This document shows positions 40,311 through 50,056 of a DNA stretch of 64,000 nt, in pieces. A model generated the notes under the pieces. That model was not told the origin of the DNA, did not search any database, and was given only the letters and a program-made list of their open reading frames with translations. Source of the DNA: an uncultured Acidobacteriaceae bacterium (GTDB taxonomy: Bacteria; Acidobacteriota; Terriglobia; Terriglobales; Acidobacteriaceae); NCBI GenBank assembly GCA_903842065.1, contig CAIMKZ010000077.1, positions 100,872-164,871 on the forward strand. The letters run 5' to 3'. Position numbers and translations under genes: made by a program. The first letter of the stretch is position 1; each line of letters opens with the position of its first letter.

Positions 40311-40346
40311 GGAGCTAGCGGTGCTAGCGGAGTTAGCGGGGCTAGT
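40311..40346. repeat. Nonamer short tandem repeat (GGAGCTAGC/GGTGCTAGC/GGAGTTAGC/GGGGCTAGT)
   Basis: Four 9-nt units between the tlpA-like and DsbD-N-like genes. Confidence 0.85.
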
Positions 40347-40347
40347 G

Positions 40348-40842
40348 ATGAAGCAGGCGATTGCGGTTGTTGGATTGATTCTGGCGGCGACTGTTGCGCG
40401 GGGGCAGTTTGTGTCGAACGCGCGCTCCGCGCAGGCTGCGGTGAAGGGTGAGGCGGTTACGTATCTGTTTCCCGAGCAGGTGACGCTGCCTGCGGGTAAG
40501 GTGAGCGTTGTGTCGATGCACTTCAGGGTGGCAGCGGGGCTGCATGTGAACTCGCATACGCCGAGCGACGAGTTTCTGATTCCTACGGTGTTTTCGATTC
40601 CCGAGGGGGCAGGGGTGAAGCTAGTCGGGGCGAAGTATCCGGCGGGCGTGGACATTACGCTGCCGGCCGATCCGAAGACGAAGCTGAATGTGTATTCGGG
40701 CGAGTTTGCGATCGAGGCGCGGATGGTGGCGCAGGCGGGAAATCATCTGGTTGAGGCGAGGTTGAAGTATCAGGCCTGCGACCAGACGCAGTGTCTGCCG
40801 CCGAAGACGATCACGGTGCCGATCGATGTGATTGGGAGATAA
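40348..40842 (+). CDS. Stand-alone DsbD N-terminal (DsbD-alpha)-like secreted protein
   Basis: Signal peptide; LHVNSHTPSDEFLIPTVFSIPEGAGVKLVGAKYPAG ... LKYQACDQTQCLPPKTITVPI. Confidence 0.8.
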   Translation: MKQAIAVVGLILAATVARGQFVSNARSAQAAVKGEAVTYLFPEQVTLPAGKVSVVSMHFRVAAGLHVNSHTPSDEFLIPTVFSIPEGAGVKLVGAKYPAGVDITLPADPKTKLNVYSGEFAIEARMVAQAGNHLVEARLKYQACDQTQCLPPKTITVPIDVIGR

Positions 40843-40917
40843 AGACAGCTTCTAGCTATTAGCTTGTTTGTTCAGCGTTCCAGCAGCGGTGGTTTTGAAT
40901 TGTCTGGTGTGTGTCAT

Positions 40918-41005
40918 GCCGTCCTTACAGGACGGCGGTGTTTTTATAGGCTTCTTACCCCGGGTTTCACCCGGGGCTATTATCATTCGCTCCCGACGGG
41001 AGCGG
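40918..41005. repeat. Three consecutive palindromes (one terminator-like)
   Basis: GCCGTCCTTACAGGACGGC+ggtgttttt; ACCCCGGGTTTCACCCGGGGCT; CGCTCCCGACGGGAGCG. Confidence 0.75.
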
Positions 41006-41130
41006 GTGTTGTGGCGGGTTTGAGTGTTGTGGTTTCCAGATTGTTCTAATCGACTTTCACTGACAACTGACCACAACCCTTGCCCCCTGAAACCTGACAC
41101 CTAGTCCCTTAGTCCCTATTCCCTGTCTTT

Positions 41131-42294
41131 TCACTTCCGTTTTTTCTTCTTTGCTGCGTCGGCTTTGTTGCCGGGCGGCTCTTCGTGGAAGGTGGGGATG
41201 GGGCCGGTGTCCGCGCCGGCGCGCTTGACTCTTGTATCAATGAGTTCGAACTCGATGGTGCGGGGTGTGGCTGGGCGGATTGCGCCGGTCTTGGCGTCGG
41301 TGACTACGTTTGCGCCGGAGGGGATGAGGAAGCTGAAGGCGGGCACCTTTCCGCCGGGCGTGTCTTCAGTGAAGATCTTGACGGGCAGGAAGCCCTGGAT
41401 GGGGTGAAGGCGGAAGCCGGTCTCGTAGCGGTGGTGGGCGCGGTTCCATGTAAAGACGCGAATCTGATCGAAGTCGAAGGGCAGGCCGGCTCTGGGCGGA
41501 GCCATCAGGGCGAGGTACTCGGGAACCTGATGGTCGGGCAGGTCGGACTTCAAATCTTCGACGGTAGCGATCGTCCATGCGCCGATAAAGCGCTGGCCCT
41601 CGCCATACTCCGAGATCTCGCGGGGGACATCGACGTCGACGCGGTTGCCGAGGACCCAGCCGGTGTGGCCCTGATCGTCGCGGGCCAGCCACCAGTCCTG
41701 GTAGACGATAGGCGGGGGCGGCGTGGGAGGCACGGGAGCGGCGGGAGTTTTGCCGGGAGCTGCGGCCTTGGGCTGAGCCAGCGCGGCGAGAGCCTGTGTG
41801 GGCGTCGCCGACTTTGCCACCGAGGCGCGGATGAGCAACTGCACCTTGCTTTTGGCGGGGAGCAGATAGAAGCGCTCGGCGTTGACTCCCGGGGTGACGT
41901 GCATATAGAGGTCGTCGCCGATCGAGGCCGTGCCGGCGGGCGAATCGTTCTTGTGGTCGGTGGCGAGCTGTTCGAAGGCCGCATGGGTCTTGGCGTTGAT
42001 GACGCCGTGCTCTTCAATCCAGCCGATCTCGTTGTTGGCGGTTTGGACGCGCAGGAAGCGCTTGCCGTGTTCGAGCACGGTGAGAGGCTGGCCGTTGGTG
42101 ACCTGCGCGGTGCGGTTGGCGACGGCTGCGACGCGATCGCGCAGACTGGTCTGCTTGGTCGAGACCCAGACGGTCTCAGTCTTCTTGTTACGGAAGCGGG
42201 CGCATCCAGCCAGAACACACAGGCACAGAGCCAGAGACAGCAATACCTGGAGTGACCGGATTGTGAAGGAAGAGATTGGGCGAAGATGCTGCAC
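41131..42294 (-). CDS. SH3-like lipoprotein, unknown function
   Basis: LLSLALCLCVLAGCARF lipobox; SH3-like RVAAVANRTAQVTNGQPLTVLEHGKRFLRVQTANNEIGWIEEHGV; GTG start preferred because the longer ORF is encoded by repeat DNA. Confidence 0.65.
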   Translation of the reverse strand: MQHLRPISSFTIRSLQVLLSLALCLCVLAGCARFRNKKTETVWVSTKQTSLRDRVAAVANRTAQVTNGQPLTVLEHGKRFLRVQTANNEIGWIEEHGVINAKTHAAFEQLATDHKNDSPAGTASIGDDLYMHVTPGVNAERFYLLPAKSKVQLLIRASVAKSATPTQALAALAQPKAAAPGKTPAAPVPPTPPPPIVYQDWWLARDDQGHTGWVLGNRVDVDVPREISEYGEGQRFIGAWTIATVEDLKSDLPDHQVPEYLALMAPPRAGLPFDFDQIRVFTWNRAHHRYETGFRLHPIQGFLPVKIFTEDTPGGKVPAFSFLIPSGANVVTDAKTGAIRPATPRTIEFELIDTRVKRAGADTGPIPTFHEEPPGNKADAAKKKKRK

Positions 42295-42423
42295 GATTGC
42301 CTGTTGATTTCTTCTTGAGGATAGCACTGAAGGCAGTTGCCAGTTGTCAGTTATCAATGGCCGGGAATCCAGTTCTGCCGCTCTCTGTCAGAACGAGTCG
42401 GATCAGGGCACCAGCCACGATCC

Positions 42424-42449
42424 ATGACAACTGACAACTGATAACTGTC
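42424..42449. repeat. Heptamer short tandem repeat (ATGACAACTGACAACTGATAACTG)
   Basis: Read directly; a related copy in opposite orientation at about 42334-42356. Confidence 0.75.
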
Positions 42450-42450
42450 T

Positions 42451-43635
42451 CTACGGTGCGGGGACGATGGCCATGGGCGAGGTGACGGTGCTGGAGACGA
42501 CCTGGATGTCGAGCTTGCCGGCGGTGGAGGAGTTGAAGGTGTACGAGTCGAAGTAGGGGCTGCCGGAGGCGTTGACGTCGAGCAGGAAGATGCCGGTGGA
42601 GTCGATGGCGAGCGAGGAGGGCAGGATTCCGGCGGTTGCTGTACTGCCTGAAGCTATGGTGTTGCTGGAGCCGCTTCCGGAGACGGAGAAGCTGGCTATG
42701 TTGCCGCTGGACGAGGTGCCGGAGCCGTTGGCGACGTAGACGAAAGTACCTGCGCCGTTGGGCTTGATGGCGCGGGGCGCGAGTCCGCCGGCGGCGATGG
42801 GAGAGCCGGAGGCCTGGGTGAGGGTTCCGCCGAGCGTGGTGTAGTTAAAGGCGCGCAGCCCGCCGGAGTTGCCGGCGGAGTTGGCCAGGGTTTCGCCGAC
42901 GTAGAAGAGGCGGCCCGCGGGATCGACGGCCACGGAGAGAGCCGATCCGCCGGAGTTGATAACCGGAATGACAGTGGCGGCTGCGCCGAAGGGGTTTGAG
43001 CCCGAGGAGGCGGTTGCGTCAAAGGGCACGGCGATTGCGCCGCCGGAGCCGAGCGCGACGAACAGGTACATGTTGTCGGGCGAGATGGCGATGGCGCCGT
43101 TCTGTACGGCGGCGTTCGAGACCGTGTAGGTGGCGGTGAGTTCGGTGCCGCTGCTCAAGCCGGTGGAGGAGCTGAGCGGGACGGCGGCCATGGTTACACC
43201 GCCCGAGGCCTGAATGGCTTCGATGAGCCAGACGCCGGTGTTGTCAGGGCGGATGGCGAGTGCGGCGGCGTCCTGCGAGACCTGAGCGTAGCTGCCGAGC
43301 GCGCCGCTGGAGACGGGGTAAAGGTAGACGCCGGCGGTTGTGGAGACGTAGAGGTACTTGCCGCTGGGGGCGATGGCCATGGAGTAGGGCGTGGCGGGAG
43401 CGGTCCACGGGCTGCCGGAGATGGACTTGAGCGCGCCGGAGGAGAAGTACTGGCCGGCGATCTGTGGCGTGGTGGCGTTGGAGAGGATGTAGAAGCTGCC
43501 GCTGGAGGCGGTGGTGCAGTTGGAAGTGCATCCGCTGTTGGAGTTGGAGGAGTTTGGGTTCTGCCAGAAGCCGTCGCAACCGGTGAGGAGGGGCAGTGCG
43601 GCGAGGGCGATCGAGATCCACCGTTTGAAGTTCAT
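42451..43635 (-). CDS. Secreted lipoprotein with lactonase/YVTN-type beta-propeller
   Basis: LAALPLLTGCDGF lipobox; repeated S-G-x-x-A-I-x-P-D/S-G-x-x-L-Y-V/F blades. Confidence 0.75.
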   Translation of the reverse strand: MNFKRWISIALAALPLLTGCDGFWQNPNSSNSNSGCTSNCTTASSGSFYILSNATTPQIAGQYFSSGALKSISGSPWTAPATPYSMAIAPSGKYLYVSTTAGVYLYPVSSGALGSYAQVSQDAAALAIRPDNTGVWLIEAIQASGGVTMAAVPLSSSTGLSSGTELTATYTVSNAAVQNGAIAISPDNMYLFVALGSGGAIAVPFDATASSGSNPFGAAATVIPVINSGGSALSVAVDPAGRLFYVGETLANSAGNSGGLRAFNYTTLGGTLTQASGSPIAAGGLAPRAIKPNGAGTFVYVANGSGTSSSGNIASFSVSGSGSSNTIASGSTATAGILPSSLAIDSTGIFLLDVNASGSPYFDSYTFNSSTAGKLDIQVVSSTVTSPMAIVPAP

Positions 43636-43761
43636 TGCCGCTCTCCTTGAGTGCCGGGCCGCGCTGGGCCGGGAGTACCTCACGACCCAAGAGAACATCG
43701 GGCGGAGGCGTGGGTGCTGTAAGGAAGACGCGCGCGGGGGCGGCATCGCTCCGAATCGGAA

Positions 43762-44640
43762 CTAAATCTGAGGTTGGCGGAAGTTGTACTCGGGCAGGAC
43801 GCCGGTTTCCGCACCCATGCGGAAGAAGCCTTCGATGCCTGCGAGGCACTCTTCGTCGAGGACGTAGTGGATGTTGTCTGTCAGGTAGGAGCGGATGGCG
43901 TCTTCGGTGAGGGGCAGGCGGCGGGTCCACTCTCGGGCGAGGATGTCGATGTTGGCGAGGCCGTGGTCGCGGGAGGCGATTAGGTCTTCTGCGACTTTGG
44001 CTATGTGCTCTTCCAAAAGTCTGCCCCCCGCAGGGGCAGTGCCACACCAGAGGGCGGAGATGTAAGGGAGGCCGGTAAGCGAGCGCCACTCCTGGGCGAG
44101 GTCGTGGTAGACGAGCTCTTCGCCGGTGCGCTCGAAGCGGTTGGCTTGTTCCTCGATGGCGAGCAAGGCCGGGTCGCCGATGACGACGGCGGCGTCGGCA
44201 GCGGCCAACATGCGGTCGAGGTCGGCGGCGAGGGGGAGGAATTCTGCCGCGGGGTTGCCCCACTTGTGGAAGAGGATGCGGGAGTAGGCGATGGTGGTGC
44301 GGCTGGCGGTGTCTGCGGCGACGGTGCGGATCTGGGCGATGGATTGGGCGGCGCGGCGGACGAGCAGCAGCGAACGAACGCGGCCCTTGGAGGCGATGGT
44401 GCAGCCGGGCAGGATGCGCAGCGTGGGGTTTGCGGCGAGCGCGGCGATGGGGATGAGGCCAAGGTCGGACGCGCCGGAGATGAGACGGGCGGCGCATTCC
44501 GAGGGCGTCATGCGGTCGATGCGATAGCGGAGGGCGAGCGCGGAGTCGAGTGGGGCGTGTTCGAAGTCCCACATGAGGGGCGCGGGATTGAGGAAGTCGA
44601 TGGCGGCGATGCGAAGCCGTGAATCGTTGGGGACGGTCAC
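43762..44640 (-). CDS. mqnA: Chorismate dehydratase (futalosine menaquinone pathway)
   Basis: IAAIDFLNPAPLMWDFE, MTPSECAARLISGASDLGLIPIAALA, GDPAL. Confidence 0.87.
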   Translation of the reverse strand: MTVPNDSRLRIAAIDFLNPAPLMWDFEHAPLDSALALRYRIDRMTPSECAARLISGASDLGLIPIAALAANPTLRILPGCTIASKGRVRSLLLVRRAAQSIAQIRTVAADTASRTTIAYSRILFHKWGNPAAEFLPLAADLDRMLAAADAAVVIGDPALLAIEEQANRFERTGEELVYHDLAQEWRSLTGLPYISALWCGTAPAGGRLLEEHIAKVAEDLIASRDHGLANIDILAREWTRRLPLTEDAIRSYLTDNIHYVLDEECLAGIEGFFRMGAETGVLPEYNFRQPQI

Positions 44641-44757
44641 GCCTAACAGAGTATCAAGAGGGGTTGGGTTGGGTATTGTTTCCGTGGGAACGAGGTGTCA
44701 GGAAACGGGTGATTGTGCCGCCATCAGCAGATTGAAAGGAGACGGGCATTTTGCGTT

Positions 44758-44786
44758 CCCAGGTCCCCAAATGCGAGGGACCTGGG
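44758..44786. repeat. Dispersed hairpin element copy B
   Basis: CCCAGGTCCC-caaatgcga-GGGACCTGGG followed by GGCACCC. Confidence 0.8.
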
Positions 44787-44948
44787 GCACCCGCAGTTTG
44801 TGGAATGTTGGCAACGGTCTTTCGTTACTTGACACCAAAAGCGAAACGAAGGTAACTTGGGCGAGAATTCCATGGCACAAGTGTTCGCGGTCCGCCGGTT
44901 GGGCGGTGGGGGATCTGCGGGCGCGGGCGGCGCGAAGGGAATCGCGGG

Positions 44949-46130
44949 ATGAAGGCACAGGAACAGCAGAGTTTAGCGGCGATTGCGCCGAGGCTCGACG
45001 AGGAGCGCGCGGCGTGGCTGGCGCTGGCGATGACTCCGGGCCTGGGTCCGAAGCGAATTCTGGACGCGGTGGAGGCGACGGGGTCGGCGGGCCGGGTTCT
45101 GGCGCTTTCGCTTACCGAGCTTGAGGGGCTGCGGTTTCCAGCAGCGGTGGCGCAGTACATCTTTGAGGGCAAGGCGCGGGCGGCGGCTGAGGCCGAGTGG
45201 CAGCGCACGGCGGCGCTGGGGGCCACGATTGTGAGCTTCGGTTGCCCGGAGTATCCGGAGCGGCTGAAAGAGATATATGACCCGCCGCCGGTGCTTTGGG
45301 TGCGGGGCGCGGTTGGGCTGCTCGGGCGGCCGTCGATTGCGATTGTGGGCACAAGGCATCCGACGCCGTATGGGTCGGGCATGGCGGAGTTGCTGGCGCG
45401 GGACCTGGCGGCGCGGCGTCTGCTGGTGGTGAGCGGCATGGCGCGGGGCATCGACAGCTTTGCACACAAAGGCGCGCTGGCCGCGCGGATGCCGACGCTG
45501 GCGGTGTGGGGCACGGGCGTGGATGTGGTCTACCCGAAGGAGAACAAGAAGCTGGCCGAGGAGATTCTCGCCCTCGGCGGGGCGATTGTGAGCGAGATGC
45601 CGATGGGGACCTTTCCCGCGCCGCAGAACTTTCCGAGGCGGAACCGGATTTTGAGCGGGGTGAGCGTGGCGGTGCTGGTGGTGGAGGCGAGCGAGAACTC
45701 CGGGACGCGGGTGACGGCGCGGTGCGCCGAGGACCAGAACCGCGACCTGTTCGCCGTGCCGGGCAACGTGACCAACAAGGGGGCGTGGACTCCGAATCTG
45801 CTTATTAAACAGGGGGCGAAGCTGGTGGCGACCTGGGAGGATGTCTGGGAGGATCTGCCCTCGCAGATCCGGCTGGAACTGGAGTCCGAGACGGGGCCGG
45901 CGGCGACGCCGGAGACGCAGTCCTCGCTGTTGCCGGAGCCTGTTCTGCGGGCCGAAGAGGCGATGGTTCTTGAGGTTCTGCGGGCAGACGAAAGCCGGCA
46001 AATCGACGAGCTTCTGGAGCTGCTGGAGACGCAACTGACCTCTTCCGAAGTGTTTACGGCACTGTTCGAGCTGGAGATGGCGGGCCGGATCCGCTGCCTG
46101 CCGGGTAAGCACTACGTCAGGACCATGTAG
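44949..46130 (+). CDS. dprA: DNA-processing protein DprA
   Basis: IAIVGTRHPTPYGSGMAELLARDLAARRLLVVSGMARGIDSFAHKGAL, FPRRNRILSG. Confidence 0.95.
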   Translation: MKAQEQQSLAAIAPRLDEERAAWLALAMTPGLGPKRILDAVEATGSAGRVLALSLTELEGLRFPAAVAQYIFEGKARAAAEAEWQRTAALGATIVSFGCPEYPERLKEIYDPPPVLWVRGAVGLLGRPSIAIVGTRHPTPYGSGMAELLARDLAARRLLVVSGMARGIDSFAHKGALAARMPTLAVWGTGVDVVYPKENKKLAEEILALGGAIVSEMPMGTFPAPQNFPRRNRILSGVSVAVLVVEASENSGTRVTARCAEDQNRDLFAVPGNVTNKGAWTPNLLIKQGAKLVATWEDVWEDLPSQIRLELESETGPAATPETQSSLLPEPVLRAEEAMVLEVLRADESRQIDELLELLETQLTSSEVFTALFELEMAGRIRCLPGKHYVRTM

Positions 46131-46172
46131 GATACTGTCCGGGAACAAAAATATTCCCTAAGCGGAACCGGA

Positions 46173-46206
46173 CGGCGGGCTATCGCCCGCCGCAGCGGGT
46201 TTTTGT
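46173..46206 (+). terminator. Hairpin downstream of dprA
   Basis: GGCGGGCTATCGCCCGCC then gcagcgggTTTTTG. Confidence 0.55.
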
Positions 46207-46481
46207 CGCTATATCAATATGTTACGGTTGGGATGCGTACGGCCTTCGAAGACCCGAGCAAGGCGGAATTTCCGGTCCGGGAGCTTGCGAAAGTTCGCAG
46301 GCGAGTGGAAATCGGGCGGGGTTTCGTGGTAGGGTCCAACATTTGCAGGGTGTTTTTCCCCGGGGTCCCGGAGAGCGGCTCCTGGATCGATGTGAAATGA
46401 GCGCCTGAGAGGGCCATATAACGAAAGAGCCGGACCAAGAGTCAAAGCAGGAACCGGACAGGCGAGAGGAAGTTGTAATAG

Positions 46482-49148
46482 ATGGCAACGAGCAGATCAC
46501 TGGTGATTGTCGAGTCCCCGGCCAAGGCCAAGACGATTGAGAAGTACCTGGGCAAGGGTTTTGACGTCCGCGCCTCGGTGGGCCACATTATGGACCTGCC
46601 CAAGAACGAGATCGGCGTGGAGCTGGAGAAGCGCACCTTTGAGCCTTCGCTGGTGGTATCGCCGGGCAAGGAGAAGGTGGTTGAGCAGCTCAAAAAGCTG
46701 GCCGCCAAGAGCGACGAGATCTTTCTGGCGCCCGATCCTGACCGCGAGGGCGAGGCGATTGCGTACCACCTGGCTTTGCAGCTGGGCAAGACGGCCGCGG
46801 ACCGCAAGAAGATCCGCCGGGTAACGTTCAACGAGATCACGAAGAAGGCCGTGCAGGAGGCCTTCGCTCATGCGCGGGACATCGACCAGAATTTAGTGGA
46901 CGCGCAGCAGACCCGCCGTGTGCTTGACCGGCTGGTGGGCTACCAGATTTCTCCGCTGCTGTGGGATAAGGTGCGGCGAGGCCTGTCGGCTGGCCGTGTG
47001 CAGACCGTGGCACTGCGGCTGGTTGTGGAGCGCGAGCGGGAGATCGCTGCGTTTCAGCCGGTGGAGTACTGGACGCTCGATGCATTGCTCCACCCGGAGA
47101 AGCAGAGCGGCAAACAGTTCAAGGCGAAGTTTGTCGGCATCGATGGCGAGCCTTGCCGGGTGTCTACGGGCAAGGACAAGGACGGCAAGGAGCAGTTTGT
47201 CGCCAACTCGCTGCCCAACAAACAGTCGATGGACGCGGTGGTTGCGGCGCTGAGCAGTGCCGCGTGGCGGTTGGCGTCCATACAAGCCAGGGAGCAGCAG
47301 CGTCGTCCGTTGCCTCCGTTTATTACCAGCCAGTTGCAGCGCGACGCAGCCAACAAGCTTGGCTTCAACGTGCGCCGGACTATGGGCGTGGCGCAGCGGT
47401 TGTATGAGGGCGTGGAGATTGGCGCCGAGGGCACGACCGGCCTTATCACTTATATGCGTACCGATTCGCCGCGCGTTGCGCCGGAGGCGATCGCCGGAGC
47501 GCGGGAGTGGGTCGCGAAGGAGCTGGGCCGCGAGTATCTGCCCGCCGAGCCGAACACCTACAAGGGCAAGAAGGCCGCGCAGGACGCGCACGAAGCCATT
47601 CGACCGACGGATGCCTCGCGGACGCCGGACTCGATTGCGCGCTATCTGACCGACGAGCAGTTGAAGCTCTACACGCTGGTGTGGCGCAGGTTTGTGGCCA
47701 GCCAGATGGTTCCGGCGGTCTTTGACGTGACGACGGCTAACATCGAGGCGGTATCGGCGGCAACGAAGAAGACGTATAACTTCCGCGCCAGCGGTTCGGT
47801 GCTGCGCTTCGACGGCTTCCTGAAGGTGTACGAGGTTACCGAAGACAAGAAGGACGACGACGAGAGCTCGAACAAGCTGCCCGTCCTGGACGGCGTGAAG
47901 ACGCTGGAGCTGGACGAGCTGGATCACGAGGCGCACGCCACCCAGCCGCCACCGCGCTACAACGAGTCGTCGCTGGTGAAGGAGCTGGAAGAGCGGGGCA
48001 TCGGAAGGCCTTCGACTTACGCCTCGATCATTACCACCATCCAGGACCGCGAATACGTGGTGAAGCATGGCGGCTCGCGCGGACGTTTTTATCCGACCGA
48101 GATCGGCATGGTGGTCTGCGACCTGCTGGTGAAGAACTTCCCGTACATCTTCGACACGGCCTATACGGCCAAGCTCGAGGAGGAACTCGACGATATCGAA
48201 GACGGCAAGGAGAAGTGGACCGATCTGCTGAGCGGCTTCTACAACTACTTTGAAGACGAGCTCAAAGTGGCCGGCAAGAACATGGAAAACATCAAGCGGA
48301 TGGAGGAGAAGACCGGCGAGAAGTGCGAGGTCTGCGGCTCACCGCTGCTGTTGAAGTGGGGCAAGTTCGGCACCTTCTTCGCCTGCTCGGCCTACAACAA
48401 GAAGGACCCGACAAGCTGCACGTTTACCAAAGAGAACATCGCGGCCAAGCCCGACCTGAACACGCCCGAGGCGCAGGAGGCCGGCGACACCGAGGAGTAC
48501 TGCGAGAACTGCGGCAAGGTGATGGTGATGCGTCGCGGGCTGTTCGGGCCGTTCATGGCCTGCCCGGACTACAACGCCGATCCGCCGTGCAAGACCTTCC
48601 GCAAGCTGAGCCAGAAGCAGCAGCAGAAGCCGCCGGAGCCGACGGGCGAGGCCTGCCCGGAGTGCGGCAAGCCGCTGGTGCTGAGGCAGGGTCAGTACGG
48701 GGAGTTCGTGTCTTGCTCAGGGTACCCGAAGTGCAAGTACATCAAGCAGAACTTGATTGAAGGGCTGAAGTGCCCGAAGTGCGGCGTGGGCAACGTGGCC
48801 GAACGCAAGGCGCGGCGCGGGAACCTGTTCTGGGGCTGCACGAATTACCCGAAGTGCGACTTTACGTCGAATCTGAAGCCGGTAGCCAAGCCCTGCCCGC
48901 AGTGCGGCAGCGTGTACCTGGTGGAAAAGGTTCTGAAGAGCGGCGTATTCCTCGAATGCCCGAACAAGAAGAAGGCGGCCGAGGAAGAGGCTGCGCCAAA
49001 GAAGCGGGGCCGGAAGCCTGCCAAGGCGGCGGTTGAGGAGACGGGCGCGGTGGTTTGCGGCTACTCGAAGCGGATCGGAGACGCGCCTCCGCCACCGACG
49101 GCGGAGACGCACGGGCCTGTGGTGGAGAAGGAGCTGCAGAAGGCGTAA
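46482..49148 (+). CDS. topA: DNA topoisomerase I with C-terminal zinc ribbons
   Basis: SLVIVESPAKAKTIEKYLGKGFDVRASVGHIMDLPKNEIGVELEKR, GLITYMRTDSPRV, multiple CxxC...CxxC. Confidence 0.97.
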   Translation: MATSRSLVIVESPAKAKTIEKYLGKGFDVRASVGHIMDLPKNEIGVELEKRTFEPSLVVSPGKEKVVEQLKKLAAKSDEIFLAPDPDREGEAIAYHLALQLGKTAADRKKIRRVTFNEITKKAVQEAFAHARDIDQNLVDAQQTRRVLDRLVGYQISPLLWDKVRRGLSAGRVQTVALRLVVEREREIAAFQPVEYWTLDALLHPEKQSGKQFKAKFVGIDGEPCRVSTGKDKDGKEQFVANSLPNKQSMDAVVAALSSAAWRLASIQAREQQRRPLPPFITSQLQRDAANKLGFNVRRTMGVAQRLYEGVEIGAEGTTGLITYMRTDSPRVAPEAIAGAREWVAKELGREYLPAEPNTYKGKKAAQDAHEAIRPTDASRTPDSIARYLTDEQLKLYTLVWRRFVASQMVPAVFDVTTANIEAVSAATKKTYNFRASGSVLRFDGFLKVYEVTEDKKDDDESSNKLPVLDGVKTLELDELDHEAHATQPPPRYNESSLVKELEERGIGRPSTYASIITTIQDREYVVKHGGSRGRFYPTEIGMVVCDLLVKNFPYIFDTAYTAKLEEELDDIEDGKEKWTDLLSGFYNYFEDELKVAGKNMENIKRMEEKTGEKCEVCGSPLLLKWGKFGTFFACSAYNKKDPTSCTFTKENIAAKPDLNTPEAQEAGDTEEYCENCGKVMVMRRGLFGPFMACPDYNADPPCKTFRKLSQKQQQKPPEPTGEACPECGKPLVLRQGQYGEFVSCSGYPKCKYIKQNLIEGLKCPKCGVGNVAERKARRGNLFWGCTNYPKCDFTSNLKPVAKPCPQCGSVYLVEKVLKSGVFLECPNKKKAAEEEAAPKKRGRKPAKAAVEETGAVVCGYSKRIGDAPPPPTAETHGPVVEKELQKA

Positions 49149-49198
49149 GGGCAGCGAGTTAGCAAGTCAGCGGGCAGGCGCGGTTTGGCGTCTGCCCC

Positions 49199-49933
49199 TT
49201 ACTTTTGCGGCTGGTAGGGCTCGGCGCGCAGCAAGTTGGTTAGGATGTTGCGCTCTTCCTGAGTGAACTGGCCCTGATACCGGCCGGAGTTGAGCACCGT
49301 GGCGCGCTGATCGACTGGCACGGCGCGCAGATCCTGAAAGGCGCGCTTGACGAGAGTCTGGCGATCCGCGGCAAGGGCCGTGAGCTGGCGGCTGGACTGG
49401 TTGAGCGCAGTGCGCTCCTGTGGGGTCATGCGCTCGATGATCTCGGCGCGGGCCATGCGTCGCTCGCGCTGCGGGTCGGGGAGCTGTTTTACCTGTTCGA
49501 GCTGCCGCACGACGCGCTGCTGGTCTGCCGGGGGAAGTTGCTTGAAGCTGGGCTGGCTGCGCAGCAACTGCTCCTGGGTCTGGACGGGCAGGGTGCTGTG
49601 CTGTGTGAGCCATGAGCCAAGACGGCTGGGCGAAGCCGCAGTCGAAGGAGTTGCGGGCTGCGAGGGCGCGGCGGGAGCAGGGCTTCCGCCCGTATAGGGG
49701 GGGCGAACGGGAGCTGTGGCGGGGGGCCGAGGCGCGATCTGCTGCGCGACCGGCGGCTGAGTGGCTGGGTTGGGCCGTGCGGGAGCAGCTGTGCGGGGTT
49801 GCTGTGCGCGCTGGGGTTCGTTGCTCTGCGCGGCCGCGAGACCGGCAAGCAGGCATAAGAGGACGAGCGCGGCCGTGGCTTCGATAGCCCGCCGGCGCCC
49901 TGCCATCCAACCCGAGTTTGTCTTCGCCGTCAC
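49199..49933 (-). CDS. DUF3106-like protein
   Basis: LLRSQPSFKQLPPADQQRVVRQLEQVKQLPDPQRERRMARAEIIERMTPQERTALNQ. Confidence 0.7.
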   Translation of the reverse strand: MTAKTNSGWMAGRRRAIEATAALVLLCLLAGLAAAQSNEPQRAQQPRTAAPARPNPATQPPVAQQIAPRPPATAPVRPPYTGGSPAPAAPSQPATPSTAASPSRLGSWLTQHSTLPVQTQEQLLRSQPSFKQLPPADQQRVVRQLEQVKQLPDPQRERRMARAEIIERMTPQERTALNQSSRQLTALAADRQTLVKRAFQDLRAVPVDQRATVLNSGRYQGQFTQEERNILTNLLRAEPYQPQK

Positions 49934-50056
49934 AATCTATGCCTCAATTCGCTTACTGATCCGGCCCGAAAGATTGAGATTTTACCTTCCTATCCAAATC
50001 GCAAAAAGCGCGGTTTGGATGGGGCACCCCAAGTCGTGCTCTTTCAGGCCCGATCA

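Noticed and set aside
42295-42357. N-terminal extension MITDNWQLPSVLSS of the SH3 lipoprotein ORF
   Set aside because: Encoded by a heptamer repeat; the lipoprotein signal begins later, so a GTG start at 42294 is more plausible.
46203-46400. 65 aa ORF in the topA leader
   Set aside because: TTG start, no clear Shine-Dalgarno and no recognisable family.
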